Of a stretch of DNA of 64,000 nt, positions 51,921-63,960 are shown piece by piece. Source of the stretch: Larix kaempferi. Taxonomy: Eukaryota > Streptophyta > Pinopsida > Pinales > Pinaceae. Below the pieces are notes generated by a model. It did not search any database and had not been told where the DNA came from. It saw only the letters and a list, made by a program, of their open reading frames with translations. Within the stretch, counting starts at the first letter, position 1. Every line of letters begins with the position of its first letter. The stretch covers positions 1,288,001 to 1,352,000 of the forward strand of contig BSBM01000386.1 in assembly GCA_027924585.1 (NCBI GenBank). Direction: 5' to 3'. A program made the position numbers and the translations under genes.

Positions 51921-52820
51921 TTAGCATAATGAAGCTTGGCTTCTCTCCATGGGAGGCTTGATGTCCACAGGGATAGAATTACACATCCTCATGAATATGG
52001 CTGAAAACTCTTCGACATTATCAACATTGGTTTTATTTGTATTTTCATACTGAGTGAGAATTTGGAGAGGATTTTGTTTATCCTGCCATCTAGCCATGAA
52101 ATCTTGTTCAAATATCTCATAGGTAGCAATTCCTCCATTTGGAAGGGCTTTGAACCACTTCTTCACTTCTCCTACTAGAATTTGGGAGAATAGCCTCATG
52201 TTGAAATCATCCTCATCCACCTCTTCTAGGCATATCAAATCAGTAAAGTGGTCCACATGCTGTTGTGCAGAACCATTTCCTTCCCATCAAATCTCATAAG
52301 GCGTTGGGAATAGCCCAAATGTAAGTCATGGAGATTAGCAGGGAGAGCTAAAGGAGAAAATATGGCAGTCATTACTCTTAGATTTTGCTTAGGAGCAGGA
52401 GTGATAGTAGGTATTACAAAAGTATGGCTTGGAATAACAGGAGGAGTAATAAGGACTTGGGTATTTTGGCTAGCAGCTTTAGTGAAAATAAATAAATCAC
52501 TGTTTTCTTCTTTAGCTTGTGAATTTTCACACAAAGCATTCAGACAATGTGTCTAGAATTTTCTTTGGTCAAACAGTGTTTTCTTTAGATCTGATTCATA
52601 TTTAGACCTAAATGAGGAATTTTTCAGTTTTTAAATCCCAAGAGATAGTGTCTATGTTTTGTGCCTCTTCTTTAGGTAGATAAAAAGACCTAGTTAATGG
52701 GTAAATACCTGTTTGTTCTTTCTTTGCTTTCCTGATGGTCTTCTCAGGATATGATAAAAACTTTGCTAGTTCAAGATCTGGATGACTTCTGGTAGGTATC
52801 CTTATGGAATCCATAATTCT
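51921..52820 (-). pseudogene. Gag core and N-terminus of element D
   Basis: The frame 51921-52256 reads LICLEEVDEDDFNMRLFSQI, LVGEVKKWFKALPNGGIATY and FEQDFMARWQDKQNPLQILT, a clear Retrotrans_gag core. The frame 52235-52534 (LPANLHDLHLGYSQRLMRFD) precedes it, and 52608-52814 (MDSIRIPTRSHPDLELAKFL) is the likely N-terminus. Frame changes separate them. Confidence 0.8.
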
Positions 52821-52957
52821 TCCAAGAAATTCGGCAATCTGAAAGTTGGAGTCATCGGGGAAAATGTTACAACCTTGAAATTTATGATCCTCTGTTTTCC
52901 CTCAGAGATCTGATTTGATGCTTTGAAATCGTTGTTTTGGGAAATAAGTCCTTCAAA

Positions 52958-52975
52958 TCCCCAGTATGGTCACCA
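52958..52975 (-). other. Primer-binding site of element D
   Basis: Minus-strand TGGTGACCATACTGGGGA, three bases inside the 5' LTR end (52979). Identical to the plus-strand site at 9421-9438. Confidence 0.8.
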
Positions 52976-52978
52976 AAA

Positions 52979-54800
52979 TGTTATCACTCAAGATTCTCTT
53001 GGGTTGTAGTAGAAGGGATCACGAGGTAACTATTTCAAACCAAGCTTTGGTGGATGGAAACTAGCCTTTCCAACCACAGAGAGGGCTCTCTCTTTCACAA
53101 TTCTCTCAAGACTTAGAATATTATTTGCACTAGATGGTTATAGGTAAATTGGTGGCTATACCTTCAAATAGTAACTTATAGGTATTTTTCAGTTAGTTAG
53201 GGTTAAGGACAAGAGCACCATTGGGCATGGAGTCAAACTTCAGTGGATTTATAGTCACACAATACTGATTTAGACCACAATTTAAGAGGCAGAGGCAAGG
53301 TAGATGAGTTTTATTCAAGTCAAACATATTAGCAGATGAAGGCATAAAGGGAAACACATTCCATCATAGAGCTAGAGCATTTGCAAATGAATTCTAACCC
53401 GCAAATTCAAGAAGAAAAGGTGGAATACCTAGTCATATGCATATGAAGCATAAAATATGAATTTTAGACCATGTAGTCTTGATCTAGATACTGCATAAGA
53501 AAACAATCAATGGAAATACAAATGAAGAACACATGCACATGAAATAACAGACATCAAAACACTCATCACAAGAATATCTGCTCCAGAATCGTGTCTTCTC
53601 ATGAATTGAAAGGCCGAGTTTGATACATACGCAGAGCTTTTAATCTCTTAGAATCCAGAAAACATCCAACCCTTTGGTTTAATTCAAAAGTTTCCTTTAT
53701 AGGCTTACAAAATATCAAAAAACTTCTAACTAACTGACAACAATCTTGAACTTGAAAGGATGAGGCTGTTCAAGATGAACTGCTCGAAGCAATTGCCTTC
53801 AAGTCTATTAGACACACAGGTGGAAAACTCTATGCGCTATCAGTGTGTATTTGGGCCTTGGAAACCACCTATTTGTCCTTCAGATTGGGCCGTTTTAGGT
53901 TGATTTGGATAGGTAACCAGGATGTGCTTCTCTTTGGCTTCCAAATCGACTTCCAATCGTGCCATTTTCCTGTGAAATTCTTCATTTCCACGGCTGAATT
54001 TTGCCCTGTAAAACATCTCCGATCTGCAATTATCCTCCCGCAATCTACAATCCACAATGCAGATATCGAAAAGTGGAAAGCCAATTTTATGCCTTTGGAA
54101 AATATCACTTCCGCAATCCGCATTCTGCAATGCGGGTTGCGGATATTGGAAACCTAAATCTGTGCCCCAAAAAATTATGCCTGCACAATACGCATTCCAC
54201 AATGTGGGTTGCAGAAATCGAAAACCCAAATCTACGACCTTGGAGAAATTATGCCTCCGCAATCCACATTCCGCAATGCGGGTTGCGAAAATCAGAAACC
54301 CAACTTTACTCTCTTGAAAAAATACCGTTCTGACTTCTGCAATCCACAATGCGGGTGCGGAAAGTCAGAAAGTTGGACCTGTGGGAAAGCGAAAAAGAGA
54401 AAAATCTCTTGATTGGGTGTGTTGTGGATCGTCTCTCAACCGTTGATGTGGCCCTGCTCTTCAATCCGACCGTCCATTTTCTCTTTGAATGCGAAAAATT
54501 ATTCGATCAATGGGTCTTCCGCAGTTGTTTTGGGTTGTTGTATCTAGTCTTCTACGACTGCTTTGGCTATTAATCAATACTGTCCGTTCAACCTCTGTAG
54601 ATTGCGGAAGCATTCCACTGCCTTTTTTTTCCCATTTTTCTCACTGTGGCTCGATCATTTGGGTTAGATTAGCTTGACCCTTAGCCATTTTTGGGTTTTC
54701 TAACTCTTATGTGTCATAAGAGGTCGATGGGCATGCTTGGGGTTCCGGTAGGGGGATTCCCTTTCCTTCCTTGGCGGGATCATTGATAGGGGTTTTAACA
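52979..54800 (-). repeat. Element D right (5') LTR
   Basis: About 1822 bases from TGTTATCACTC to ttttaaca. The part from 53707 onward matches the left LTR. It contains the 73-base minisatellite (54105-54365). Confidence 0.8.
54105..54365. repeat. Minisatellite in element D LTR, right copy
   Basis: Counterpart of 45530-45800, with ccgcattctgcaatgcgggt and cacattccgcaatgcgggtt units. Confidence 0.8.
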
Positions 54801-56129
54801 ACAACTATGATAGCCCAATTTGGAAAAAGGATAAAAAAGTGAAAGGCACAAACCAATTAAAAAAAGGCAAAAACCACAAATTAAAAAAGGAAAAAACCAC
54901 AAATTAAAAAATAAAAAATAAAAAATCAAATCCTTATATGTATCCTAGATCTATTTGTCATGCCTATAAATGAACCATCAAGGTCCATCACTCAACACCC
55001 ATTCTCCATACATTACTCAAGTTGTTACTCTGCGAAAATATCCCTGAGACCAGAACTCCCTATGTGTTCCATTCTCAACCTTCTGGAGATTGTATACATG
55101 ACGCGTGGCTAGAGAACTATGGACTGGAAGGAGACCAAGTGAACCCTCCCTTGGACACCTGCAGGGGCCTCTCCTTCTGTAACTCAGAGGTGATATTAAA
55201 TCCTTGTAAATTCCATTTTTTACATAGTGAAAGAGCATTATTATTCTTTAAAATATGTTTCTATCTGTTTGCTTGATAAAAAGCGCAAACAAGATTAATT
55301 TAGATTTATTTTAATACAATTTGCATGTTTGATCAGTTTGGTTGTTTAATTTCTGTTTTGTTTATTATTTTTCCATTGAGAATTTACTAAGTTTAGCACA
55401 ACTGATCGAGATGGATATAGGTGGCCACCCACCTATTCCACTGGATCACAACTATTTTCCATTTTGGCAATTTTCTTGTAATTTTTCTAAAAAAATTTTG
55501 GGTCGTGAATTTCTGGGGCCGTTTTGAGGCCCTAAATGACGTTTTTTTTGGGTTCCCAGCAATCCACTCAATAGCCATGCCTCTTGTGTGGTTTCACTAC
55601 ACTTTTGAACTCCTCAAATAGATATTTCTGACTGTCTACCGAATGCCCCCAACAGAGATCGTATGAAAAAGTTATGACCCCGGGAATTTGACTGTTCAAC
55701 TAACCAATTTGGGGCCTCAAACTTTGTGATGGTTCATCTCTTAGGGTTATGTTTTTGGATGTTTAGGGTTAATTCCCTCATGTTTACAATAAATAGGCCC
55801 CTTTGGCCTCATTTTGTATTCATCTTGTCATGAATGAGTGTAGCCGCCACATCTCTTCTTAGATATATAGCTACCACCATTCTAGCTTCTTTTATTTTAC
55901 AGTTTGTTCTATTTCATTAATTTTAATAGAATCTAAGTTTATTGTATCACTGTGTTTCTTTCCATATATCTGTGTATGTGAATATATATAGAATCTTTCA
56001 TTTCATTCTCACATAATCCATATCAACAACCTTTAGTAGGTCCATCTTTGCATGTGCTAGTGTGAAAACACCAACAACATATCCATTTCTAACCTTTTCC
56101 AATTAACTAAAGAATTTGATTCAAACCAC
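54801..56129. other. Spacer, A-rich and LTR-like, no gene seen
   Basis: 54830-54935 is A-rich with repeated accacaaattaaaaaa. The stretch 55700-56060 (caataaataggcccctttgg, tctgtgtatgtgaatatata) has the look of an LTR end, but no partner copy was found. No coding frame is recognised. Confidence 0.4.
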
Positions 56130-56726
56130 GCCAATGGGAACAATTTTTGTCACCTTTGGGAGTCGAACCTCACCCATGTAGCTTTTCCACAAACTCCCCA
56201 CTTTCCAAAATTTGTCACATGGTACCCATCGAACTATTCCCTTGACAAGAAATCCATAATGTCTTCAAATGGCACCAGATCCATATGCACCTTCTCTAGA
56301 GAATCTATAGCCCACATGTTATGCTTCCTAAACCATCTTGACATACAACAAATACATGATGAGGCCCTATACTCAATATACTGGGCCTTGTATCAAACTA
56401 AAAAGAACCAATTGTTAACTAACCAGTTGAATAAGGATACCCCAATTCCAACAAACCCTTCACCATACAATTTCTCCATCTTCTCAGAAAATTCCATAAA
56501 ATCCCTTTCCTTAATGCGTCTGATATTGGGGTATGATAATCATAAGGGAGTAGATGACACTTGTGACTAGGATTGTTGGTAACTTTGACCCCACTTACAG
56601 GTCCTATGCTCACCAAATTTGTCCTCTGTCAATTCTTGGTTGACAATATCCATGTACATTTAGAAAACTTCCATGCCTTCATATCTTTCAGATACCATCT
56701 TATCTATTGTACCTACTCCTATACCA

Positions 56727-56731
56727 CAATG
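56727..56731. repeat. Target-site duplication of the TRIM, left copy
   Basis: caatg; repeated at 57823-57827 directly after the right LTR. Confidence 0.9.
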
Positions 56732-57067
56732 TGATAGGATTAAAACAAAATGCAAAATAATTATAATAATCAAGCACATACAATGGAGAAGAATATTTTT
56801 ATGTGGAAATCCAAAACTGGGAAAACCACCACCAATAGATCTATTATCCTTGACCACTCCATCCAAGGCATGGCCAATACGACCATCATTGGCCACTTTA
56901 GGAAAATTACAATGGAGTTCCTCAATCCCTTAAATAATCTTCATCACATGCAATACCATGGTAAAATACCACGGGATACCAAATACCATGGGCCCAAAAA
57001 CCACTTGCTTTAACCTAAACCAAGATTAGCTCAATGACTCATTTATCGAGTCAAGGTTAACCTAACA
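56732..57067 (-). repeat. TRIM left LTR
   Basis: From TGATAGGATTAAAAC to ggttaacctaaca. Confidence 0.92.
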
Positions 57068-57472
57068 ATCCCACACTTAAACTTAACTTGGACCAATCAC
57101 CAACCCCCCTCAAATTTTTATTTGAGTAATCTTGCATGCCCCCCTATCACCTAGGTCTAAATGAGTTTACGGGTGAGTTACCAAGGGTGCCCTCTCCCTA
57201 TCACCTAGGTCCACATCTGGATTTACCGATGAGTTACCAAGGGTATGCATGCTTAACTAGGTCTTACAACCGTATGCCCATTTACAATATGATCAAAATT
57301 AAAACTCCATCAAAGCTTACAATATAGTGAGACAATCACTTCTTCATCTGCATATTCCATGTGCTCATCCTCATTTTTACCATGCCTTTATTTACCATGG
57401 TTCACAAACCCTTCAACCATCTCAATGCAAATAATCATAGCTTCAAATCCATTTGAATTTTCCTTCAACCTC

Positions 57473-57484
57473 TCTCTGATACCA
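57473..57484 (-). other. TRIM primer-binding site (tRNA-iMet type)
   Basis: TGGTATCAGAGA two bases inside the right LTR; 11 of 12 bases agree with the common plant TGGTATCAGAGC. Confidence 0.85.
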
Positions 57485-57486
57485 AT

Positions 57487-57822
57487 TGATAGGATTAAAA
57501 CAAAATGAAAAATAATTATAATAAACAAGCACATACAATGGAGAAGAAGGTTTTTGCATCGAAACCCGAAACCAAGAAAACCGCCACCAATAGATCTATT
57601 ACCCTTGCCCACTCCACCCAAGGCATGGCCAATCCGGCCATCACCAACCACTTTAGGAAAATTACAATGTAGTTCCTCAAGCCCTTAAATAGGATTCATC
57701 ACATGCAATACCTTGGTAAAATACCATGGGATACCAAATACCATGGTCCCAAAAACCACTTTCTTTGACCTAAACCAAGATTAGCTCAATGAATCATTTA
57801 CTGAGTCAAGGTTAACATAACA
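57487..57822 (-). repeat. TRIM right LTR
   Basis: From TGATAGGATTAAAAC to ggttaacataaca, the same length as the left copy. Confidence 0.92.
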
Positions 57823-57827
57823 CAATG
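57823..57827. repeat. Target-site duplication of the TRIM, right copy
   Basis: caatg, matching 56727-56731. Confidence 0.9.
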
Positions 57828-60500
57828 CTCCATATTTTGATGCAGTGGAACTAAACACAAAAGATGAAGCATGAGCACAATTGCTAGTTTATCAGTGGAC
57901 TAAATTGGTTATTAGATAGCCTAGAAACCAAGGTTTCCAGGCCTTTGTGGAAAATTTTATGTACATTGTTTATTTCTTGTTGGATAATGATCCTTCACCT
58001 AGAATATTCCCCCAGTATAAGGAGTTGTTACAATTGAGTCCATACACTAGAATTGGAGATTGGTTCATCTACGAGGATCACACATTTATAAGGGTATATG
58101 GCTTTGAAGACGAGCCCTACCTTCTTCCAACATTCCTGACTCCTAGAATATTTGGATTGGAATACATCAGGTAGAGGTTCCTATATTACCAAATATATTT
58201 TGTTAACTTAAATCACCCTATAAATTCCAAGATACCCAAACAAGTGGGCCCATTCCTAGTCAAGACATGGAATGATCTAGGGAAAGTAGGGGAGATGTTG
58301 AAACAACTCTATCTATCCAAATGGGAAAAGTGGACCTATCATCCCCACCAGGTTATTTCTAAGAATAAGATAGAGAATACAAATTCTTCTTACAGTCATA
58401 AGCCACACCCAAAATGGGAATCTGTAGCCTCTATGGATACATGGGAACAGGTAAATGCAATCATATGGATTAATACCAAGAAGTATACCAAGGGAGAAGA
58501 TGAAAAAATGAGGATTCATAAAATAGTGGTCCCCACACCACATAAGAAGGAAGTAGGGGCCAAGAGGACAAATTCCAAAACACACACTAACATGGAAACT
58601 GATGAATAAAAAACAAAACATGCAAGCAAGAAGGACAAGGTAGGAGCATAAGCATATTTTCAACAAGTGTGGGTAGAGGTTGCAAGATTGAAGAATCAAC
58701 CAGTGGGTTAGAGACAACTTCTAATCATTCTAAAGCAATGGGAAAGTTACCAATGGTAACAATAGAACACCTTCCTTCAACAGTCCTGGCCACATCTAAG
58801 GCACAAACCAACTCCTCATCCACATGGACAACTCAAACATAGTCTACTCTGTTTTCAAAATTCATGAACATTAAAAGCAAAATCTTGACATCATGAAGGA
58901 TACATATCCCAAGTAGTGGGTAGATATGACCAAAAGTAAATTGTTTTCAATGGTTGATCACAAGGAAGGAACTTTTAAAATGGAAATTTTGGAGTGAAAA
59001 GTCCCAATGGTTAAAATATATGATGATTATAAAGCCATGTATATCAAATTTAAATTTAATGAATTCATCTCTGTAGACAAAGTGGAATTTTACAAGCAAT
59101 CTGGGATGGTGCTCTACAAAGATGTACTCCAATATTCTGCCAATGTAAAAAAAATGCAGTTGAGGGTACAAAATATAGAGAAGCAATTCAAGCTTGAGAT
59201 GGTGTCCATAAGGGCATAAAAACTAAGAATTAAAGAGATGTATTAGAATTTCATTACACCGGGGGGTAAATCCCACCGATGCAACCTCTGTGCAATCTTT
59301 AATGCAACAAAAAGAAAATGAAAATTTTGTTCTAAAAAAGAAGCTAAAGGCACGTGATATAGAGCATGTATAGACTCTTGAGATGATGTTGTTGCAAGAT
59401 GAAAATGATGATATGCACAAACATGTGTTAAAATACAAAGACTCAATGGAGGACTATAGAGATAAGGTAACTAGCTAGAACTCCGAATATCAACATTGGA
59501 ACTAGAGAAAATGACAATAATTTCCTAGGCCACCCCTCAGCACACTAAAGGGGCTAGTAATCTCTTTATGGATTTAACCATGAAGTAGATATAGGTGGAC
59601 ATCATAAAGAATAATATAGGATAAAAAGGGGGAATATTGTAGAGTTGGAGAGTGATGTAAAGGGAAAATATGAAAAAATAGATAAGTTGGAGTAAGACAA
59701 AGAGGAGTTACAATAAGAGGTGGGGTCACTGAGCAAGAGGCTAATAGGGAAATCCCCACTCAAAGGGTCCAAAAGGACATCGTGGCATAAAATATCATAA
59801 GAAATCATTCAATACTAGGAACATTTTGATCTCATCCAAGATGAGTTGGAGCTAGCAACAACTACAACAACAGAGATAAAAAGAACATAGACCGAGCTAG
59901 AAGCAAAGCCTGACATTGCTAGTAATGTGGCCAAATTATTAAATAGAAGAACCAAAAGTTAATTGGAAGGTTTTGGGGTGACCAACAACACTCAATTAAT
60001 AAAAAGTGCAAACAAATTCATATAAAAAAGGACTTTGCTAAACAGAGCTCAAACTAAACTAGGCAGTCTTGTAATACAAATTTCCTTCTTTAAAGACTTG
60101 TTCATAGATGCATTGGAATGTGTACTTCCCTCCCTTTGGGATGGGAATGGTGACCTATATTATCAAGGAGCATGTAAAAAATTATTGAATTATAATAGGA
60201 CAATGATGAAAATTTTGAGAGCCTTCAGGACATCCTAGAAGGGACAACTATAGTCCAATAATTGTTTGAGGAGTTTGAGCTATTAGCTAGTCTAAATCTC
60301 ACCTTCAAAATCCTGCCACACATCCAATATGAACACCTTACAAATGATGAGATGTCGATAAATGACTTGAAATCCCACAAATATCCTATGGGGAATAATT
60401 GGCATAACATTCCCAAATACCACAAAGTAATTCCTCTAGCACATCAGGGCAAGCTTCAAGGTAGTATTCCATTAACATTAGAACAAGATTCAAGGTAGTA

Positions 60501-61098
60501 TTCCCCACATCAAGGATCCATGCAACAAGGTTGAAAAGGGGAAAAGGAAGTGAGTTAGTTACAAAAACAAACAACATTTGAGGAGACATAAAGAGACAAC
60601 TAGGGCAAGAGAAAGCAATTTTAGACAACATACAAGAAAGAAGGTAAATCAAGAAGTAGTTATGAGATAACTAGAAAATAGGGGAAGAAAGAAATAACAT
60701 ATATAAGGAGAATTAGAATCCTAGTAGCATTTTGATTAGACACTATTTGGAGAGGGACTCTCTAGAGACTATTTATTGGGACTAGGCAGGTTGTGAATAG
60801 TCAGAAAGGTTCATGACATTCATATCTCAATTTTATGTCAGCATGTACAATTTATCCTATGTTTTGTAATATTCTTCGGTAATTCCAAAACCTTCTCAGA
60901 ATCTATAATATTTCTTGATATTAATAAAGCTTTGAGTATCTTGTTATTTCACCATATTCATGGAATGTACATATTGAGCATCAAATGTGTAATGATGATT
61001 TCATCTGTATGACTTGATTTCCTCATAGATGTTTATCTTTATGAATAGTTTATGAAGCTTTCATTGTTTTTTAATGTGTGAATGTATTAGTTTCCATT
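60501..61098. other. Possible LTR-like stretch, no gene
   Basis: Contains a TATA-like catatataagg near 60700 and tattaataaagc near 60920, which could be promoter and polyadenylation signals of a 3' LTR belonging to the preceding decayed region. No partner copy is visible. Confidence 0.3.
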
Positions 61099-61486
61099 TG
61101 TTAGGAACCCATGTCAACCCTTCTCTTTACTTTGTTAGTATATTGTTGTTGGATGCATATGCTTTGTAAGTCACCCCGTAGTATTATATGTTGATCTGTA
61201 GTTTGTATTATCCCATAGTATTGATCCATAGTATTGGATGCATATGCTTTGTAAGTCATCCCGTAGTATTATATGTTCCATGGTATTGATCCATAGTATT
61301 GGAGGCTAGACTTAGTATATAAGTTTGTATTGAGGCCAATGAAGGTAATGTGAAGTTATTTGTATTGATATTTCTCAAAGGAGGTTGCCCCCTCGAAGTG
61401 TCCCGCGATCAATAAATCTATTATGAGTTCTGTTATTTCTGCTATCTCGTGCATTTTCATTAATTAATTGTTGCAGGTTCCTCACA
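61099..61486 (+). repeat. Candidate 5' LTR of element E
   Basis: From TGTTAGGAACCC to ttcctcaca, 388 bases. A partly repeated unit (ggatgcatatgctttgtaag at 61153 and 61239), a TATA candidate (tagtatataagtttg, near 61315) and caataaatc near 61410 fit an LTR. The other LTR is outside the window. Confidence 0.6.
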
Positions 61487-61488
61487 TC

Positions 61489-61500
61489 TGGTATTGGAGC
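61489..61500 (+). other. Primer-binding site of element E (tRNA-iMet-like)
   Basis: TGGTATTGGAGC, two mismatches to the common TGGTATCAGAGC, two bases after the LTR end. Confidence 0.6.
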
Positions 61501-61937
61501 AATTTCTTGGGCTCATTGGGTGGAATTTCTGCCATTTTTTTTTTCACATTTGTTGCAGGTTCGGATCTGGGAATAATCCCTATCCGCTTAACTGTGGGAA
61601 GTACTTGGGAATAATCCCTAAAATGCATTGTGAGGAGTACCACAGGAACCCCGAAGTAGCTGGCCCATTGAGAAGACTTGCCAGTGAAAAAGGAAACGAA
61701 CCCTACCTGATTGACTAGTTCCCACCTGTGAGGTAAATCAAGAGCTGTCGTTTGTGGAAAAGAGGTTATCAGTTTTACCTGAGTCGTGAAGTGAGGCATA
61801 CTAACCCAATACGCAAGTCATTAGACAACATTGGTGGCTGAGTGAATCCCCCGACCCTTTAGGAAGCCGCACATACCTGGGGTCCATATATATTGCCAGC
61901 TGATAAATCGCAGATCACATATTCTAGAACTGTTGCC

Positions 61938-62061
61938 GATCACTTCTGCACCATTGCAGATCCATTCTGATCACTTCCATGCCATTGCAAATCCATTCTG
62001 ATCACTTCCACGCCATTGTAGATCCATTCCGATCACTTCCGCGTCGTTGCAGATCCATTAT
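61938..62061. repeat. 31-base minisatellite, four units
   Basis: Four tandem units starting gatcacttc and ending gatccatt plus two bases, at 61938, 61969, 62000 and 62031, in the leader of element E. An A-rich run (62063-62102) follows. Confidence 0.95.
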
Positions 62062-62535
62062 GAAAAAAAATAAAAAAATAAAGAAATAAAAAAAAAAAAA
62101 AATCTATTTTTTGCCATATCTCCTTTGTTTTAACTCTGTTTCCCTTGAAACTTTACTGACACCCCTACAATCCCATTATACATATTTCATTCCTGAGGAC
62201 CCTATTCCAAATTCCACTTTCCAGACCCAAGAAACCCACATTCGTCTACTTTTAGGGTTTGCCATAACTTCTTCGATTTTCACCCAATCGCCTTCAAATT
62301 TTGCCACAGTGTTCCTTCCCTATTTCTGCTTCTTTTCCCCTCTCTGACAAATTTTCTCATTCTTTCACCCTGCTTCTGAAATCCTCATTTTTTGCTTCCT
62401 TGTCCATTCGAAAGTATCCAAAACCTAGTCAAATACAAATTACCCATCAAAGTTTTTCCCAAATCCAAATTTTCCTTTACTAAAACAGTTTTTGCTTTTG
62501 TTTTTCTACCCATTCCAAAAAAAAAACTCCTCGTT

Positions 62536-63400
62536 ATGGTTGTCACCCGCGCAGGAGAAAAAACCATGGAGGAAGAACTTGCAACCCTCAAACCAAACTC
62601 TAGTAACTGGATGAAAAATTTCTCAGCCTCCATCTTGAGCATTCAACCATCAACAATAAACGACAGTCAGAGTCTTCTGCAGACATTGGGTTCTCTTCTT
62701 CCAGCAATTTCCGTGGTCCGAAGCTTGATTTTCCTTGCTTCAATGGTACTGATCTGACTGGATGGATCTATCGGGCAGAACAATATTTCAGTCTGCATAA
62801 TACTTTTGATGTCAACAAATTTCCACTTGCATCTTTTCATTTGGAACATAAATCTCTTCAATGGTACCGTTGGTACATCAAGGCTCATGAAGAGCCAAAA
62901 TGGCCAGATTTTTGCCAGCTCCTTTTGCAACGATTTGGTCCTAGTGCTTTTGATGACTTCACAGGAGCCCTCACTAAACGTCACCAAATTGGCATTGTGA
63001 GAGAGTATCAAACAAAATTTGAGAAACTAGCTAATCACACAAAATGATTTCCTGATGACTTCTACCAGAGTTGTTTTATCAGTGGTCTAAAGGATGCAAC
63101 CCAATCTGAGGTCAAAATGTTCTGTACCAACATAATGATGGAAGCTCTGGGGTTGGCTAAGTTGGAAGAGGACAATATCGTAGCCCAAAAATACTCCAAA
63201 ACCACTTTTGTTCCCTTTAGAAATGTGGGTTCCTAACGACCTCCCATCCCACCAGCTCCTCGACCAACTCCTATCAAGCATTTGTTTGAAACAGAGATGC
63301 AGGCACACAAAGAAAAAGAGCTTTGTTATAATTGTGATTAGAAATTCACTCGGGGACATAGATGTGTTGAGAAAAATCTCTATCTCTCGGATGTGGATTC
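62536..63400 (+). pseudogene. Gag of element E
   Basis: The ATG at 62536 gives MVVTRAGEKTMEEELATLK. After a frameshift near 62690 the core reads PKLDFPCFNGTDLTGWIYRA, FPLASFHLEHKSLQWYRWYI, LLLQRFGPSAFDDFTGALTK and VREYQTKFEKLANHTK, a stop, then SCFISGLKDATQSEVKMF. The finger CYNCD-KFTRGHRC has a stop inside. Retrotrans_gag family, capsid role; non-functional. Confidence 0.85.
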
Positions 63401-63960
63401 TCCACCTACCTCTGAAATTGGTGAAGAAGCTCCAGATACAATAGATGATCAGGTTGACATTCAGGAGCCGCCTATTGACCCTCCTTCTTAGGACGACCAC
63501 CCAGATATATCTATCCATGCTTTAGTCGGAGTCACCAGGCCCCAAAAAATGTGGGTTAGGGGTTACTTCAAGAAGCTTCCTCTTACAATACTCATTGATT
63601 CTGGTAGCACTCATAACTTTATTGAACCTCGGATCACCAAACAAGCTGATTGTTTTGTCCATCCTTGCTCCAACTTTGAAGTCATGATTACCAATGGGGG
63701 CACCTTACCTTGCAAGGGGAAGTGTCACAATGTGCATATCTCTATGGGAGATTATAACTTGTGCTCTAACATTTTTTTTTTGGACTTAGACGGATGTGAT
63801 GTGGTTTTGGGAACCTAATGGCTACGCACACTTGTCCCCATCTTATGGGATTTTGCTGAACTTTGGATGCAGTTTTCAACCAATGGACAAAAACACACAT
63901 TGACAGGCTTACAACCAGGGTCTCTCAGCATAATCAATTCACATTGTATGTAAAATATAC
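63401..63960 (+). pseudogene. Protease of element E
   Basis: Reads MWVRGYFKKLPLTILIDSGS and THNFIEPRITKQADC with the active site DSGS, then VMITNGGTLPCKGKC, HISMGDYNLCSNIFFLDLDG and CDVVLGT, a stop, then WLRTLVPILWDF. It is the retropepsin of gypsy elements. The frame is open at 63549-63818. Confidence 0.85.

Larger units (their letters stand above)
45149..54800 (-). mobile_element. Element D: Ty3/gypsy retrotransposon with RNase H between protease and RT
   Basis: Minus-strand order is 5' LTR (52979-54800), PBS, gag, protease, an RVT_3-type RNase H, RT, gypsy RNase H, integrase and a truncated 3' LTR (45149-46227). Every domain is identifiable, with many frameshifts. The left LTR lacks its distal 730 bases, so no target duplication can be confirmed; acaac follows the right end. 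Confidence 0.88.
56732..57822 (-). mobile_element. TRIM (terminal-repeat retrotransposon in miniature)
   Basis: 1091 bases, two 336-base direct terminal repeats of TG...CA form (56732-57067 and 57487-57822) and a 5-base target duplication (caatg). The internal part is only 419 bases and non-coding. On the minus strand TGGTATCAGAGA (57473-57484) is a tRNA-iMet-type PBS next to the right LTR, and AAGTGTGGGAT next to the left LTR is a polypurine tract. My hand count gives 37 differences between the LTRs (about 11%), mostly transitions. It needs enzymes from other elements. Confidence 0.92.
56130..60500 (+). pseudogene. Unrecognised decayed coding region, interrupted by a TRIM
   Basis: Plus-strand pieces in order: FDSNHANGNNFCHLWESNLT; RSICTFSRESIAHMLCFLNH (56259-56570); FLVDNIHVHLENFHAFISFR up to the TRIM at 56732. 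After 57828 come YKELLQLSPYTRIGDWFIYE, HTFIRVYGFEDEPYLLPTFL (57947-58174), GPFLVKTWNDLGKVGEMLKQ (58244-58609), a lysine-rich part, then helical charge-rich stretches (59007-59219 and beyond) and LVIQISFFKDLFIDALECVL (60035-60238). Excising the TRIM and one target duplication keeps the frame. The overall plan (globular start, basic middle, coiled-coil-like end, then a possible LTR) resembles the extra coding region of element C. No family can be named. Confidence 0.5.

Noticed and set aside
56660-56896. Paired hydrophobic small frames in the two repeats (also 57388-57651)
   Set aside because: They are readings across the TRIM LTRs, which are non-coding.
61482-61799. 105-codon minus-strand frame in the leader of element E
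   Set aside because: No recognisable motif; lies opposite the PBS and leader, so probably chance.
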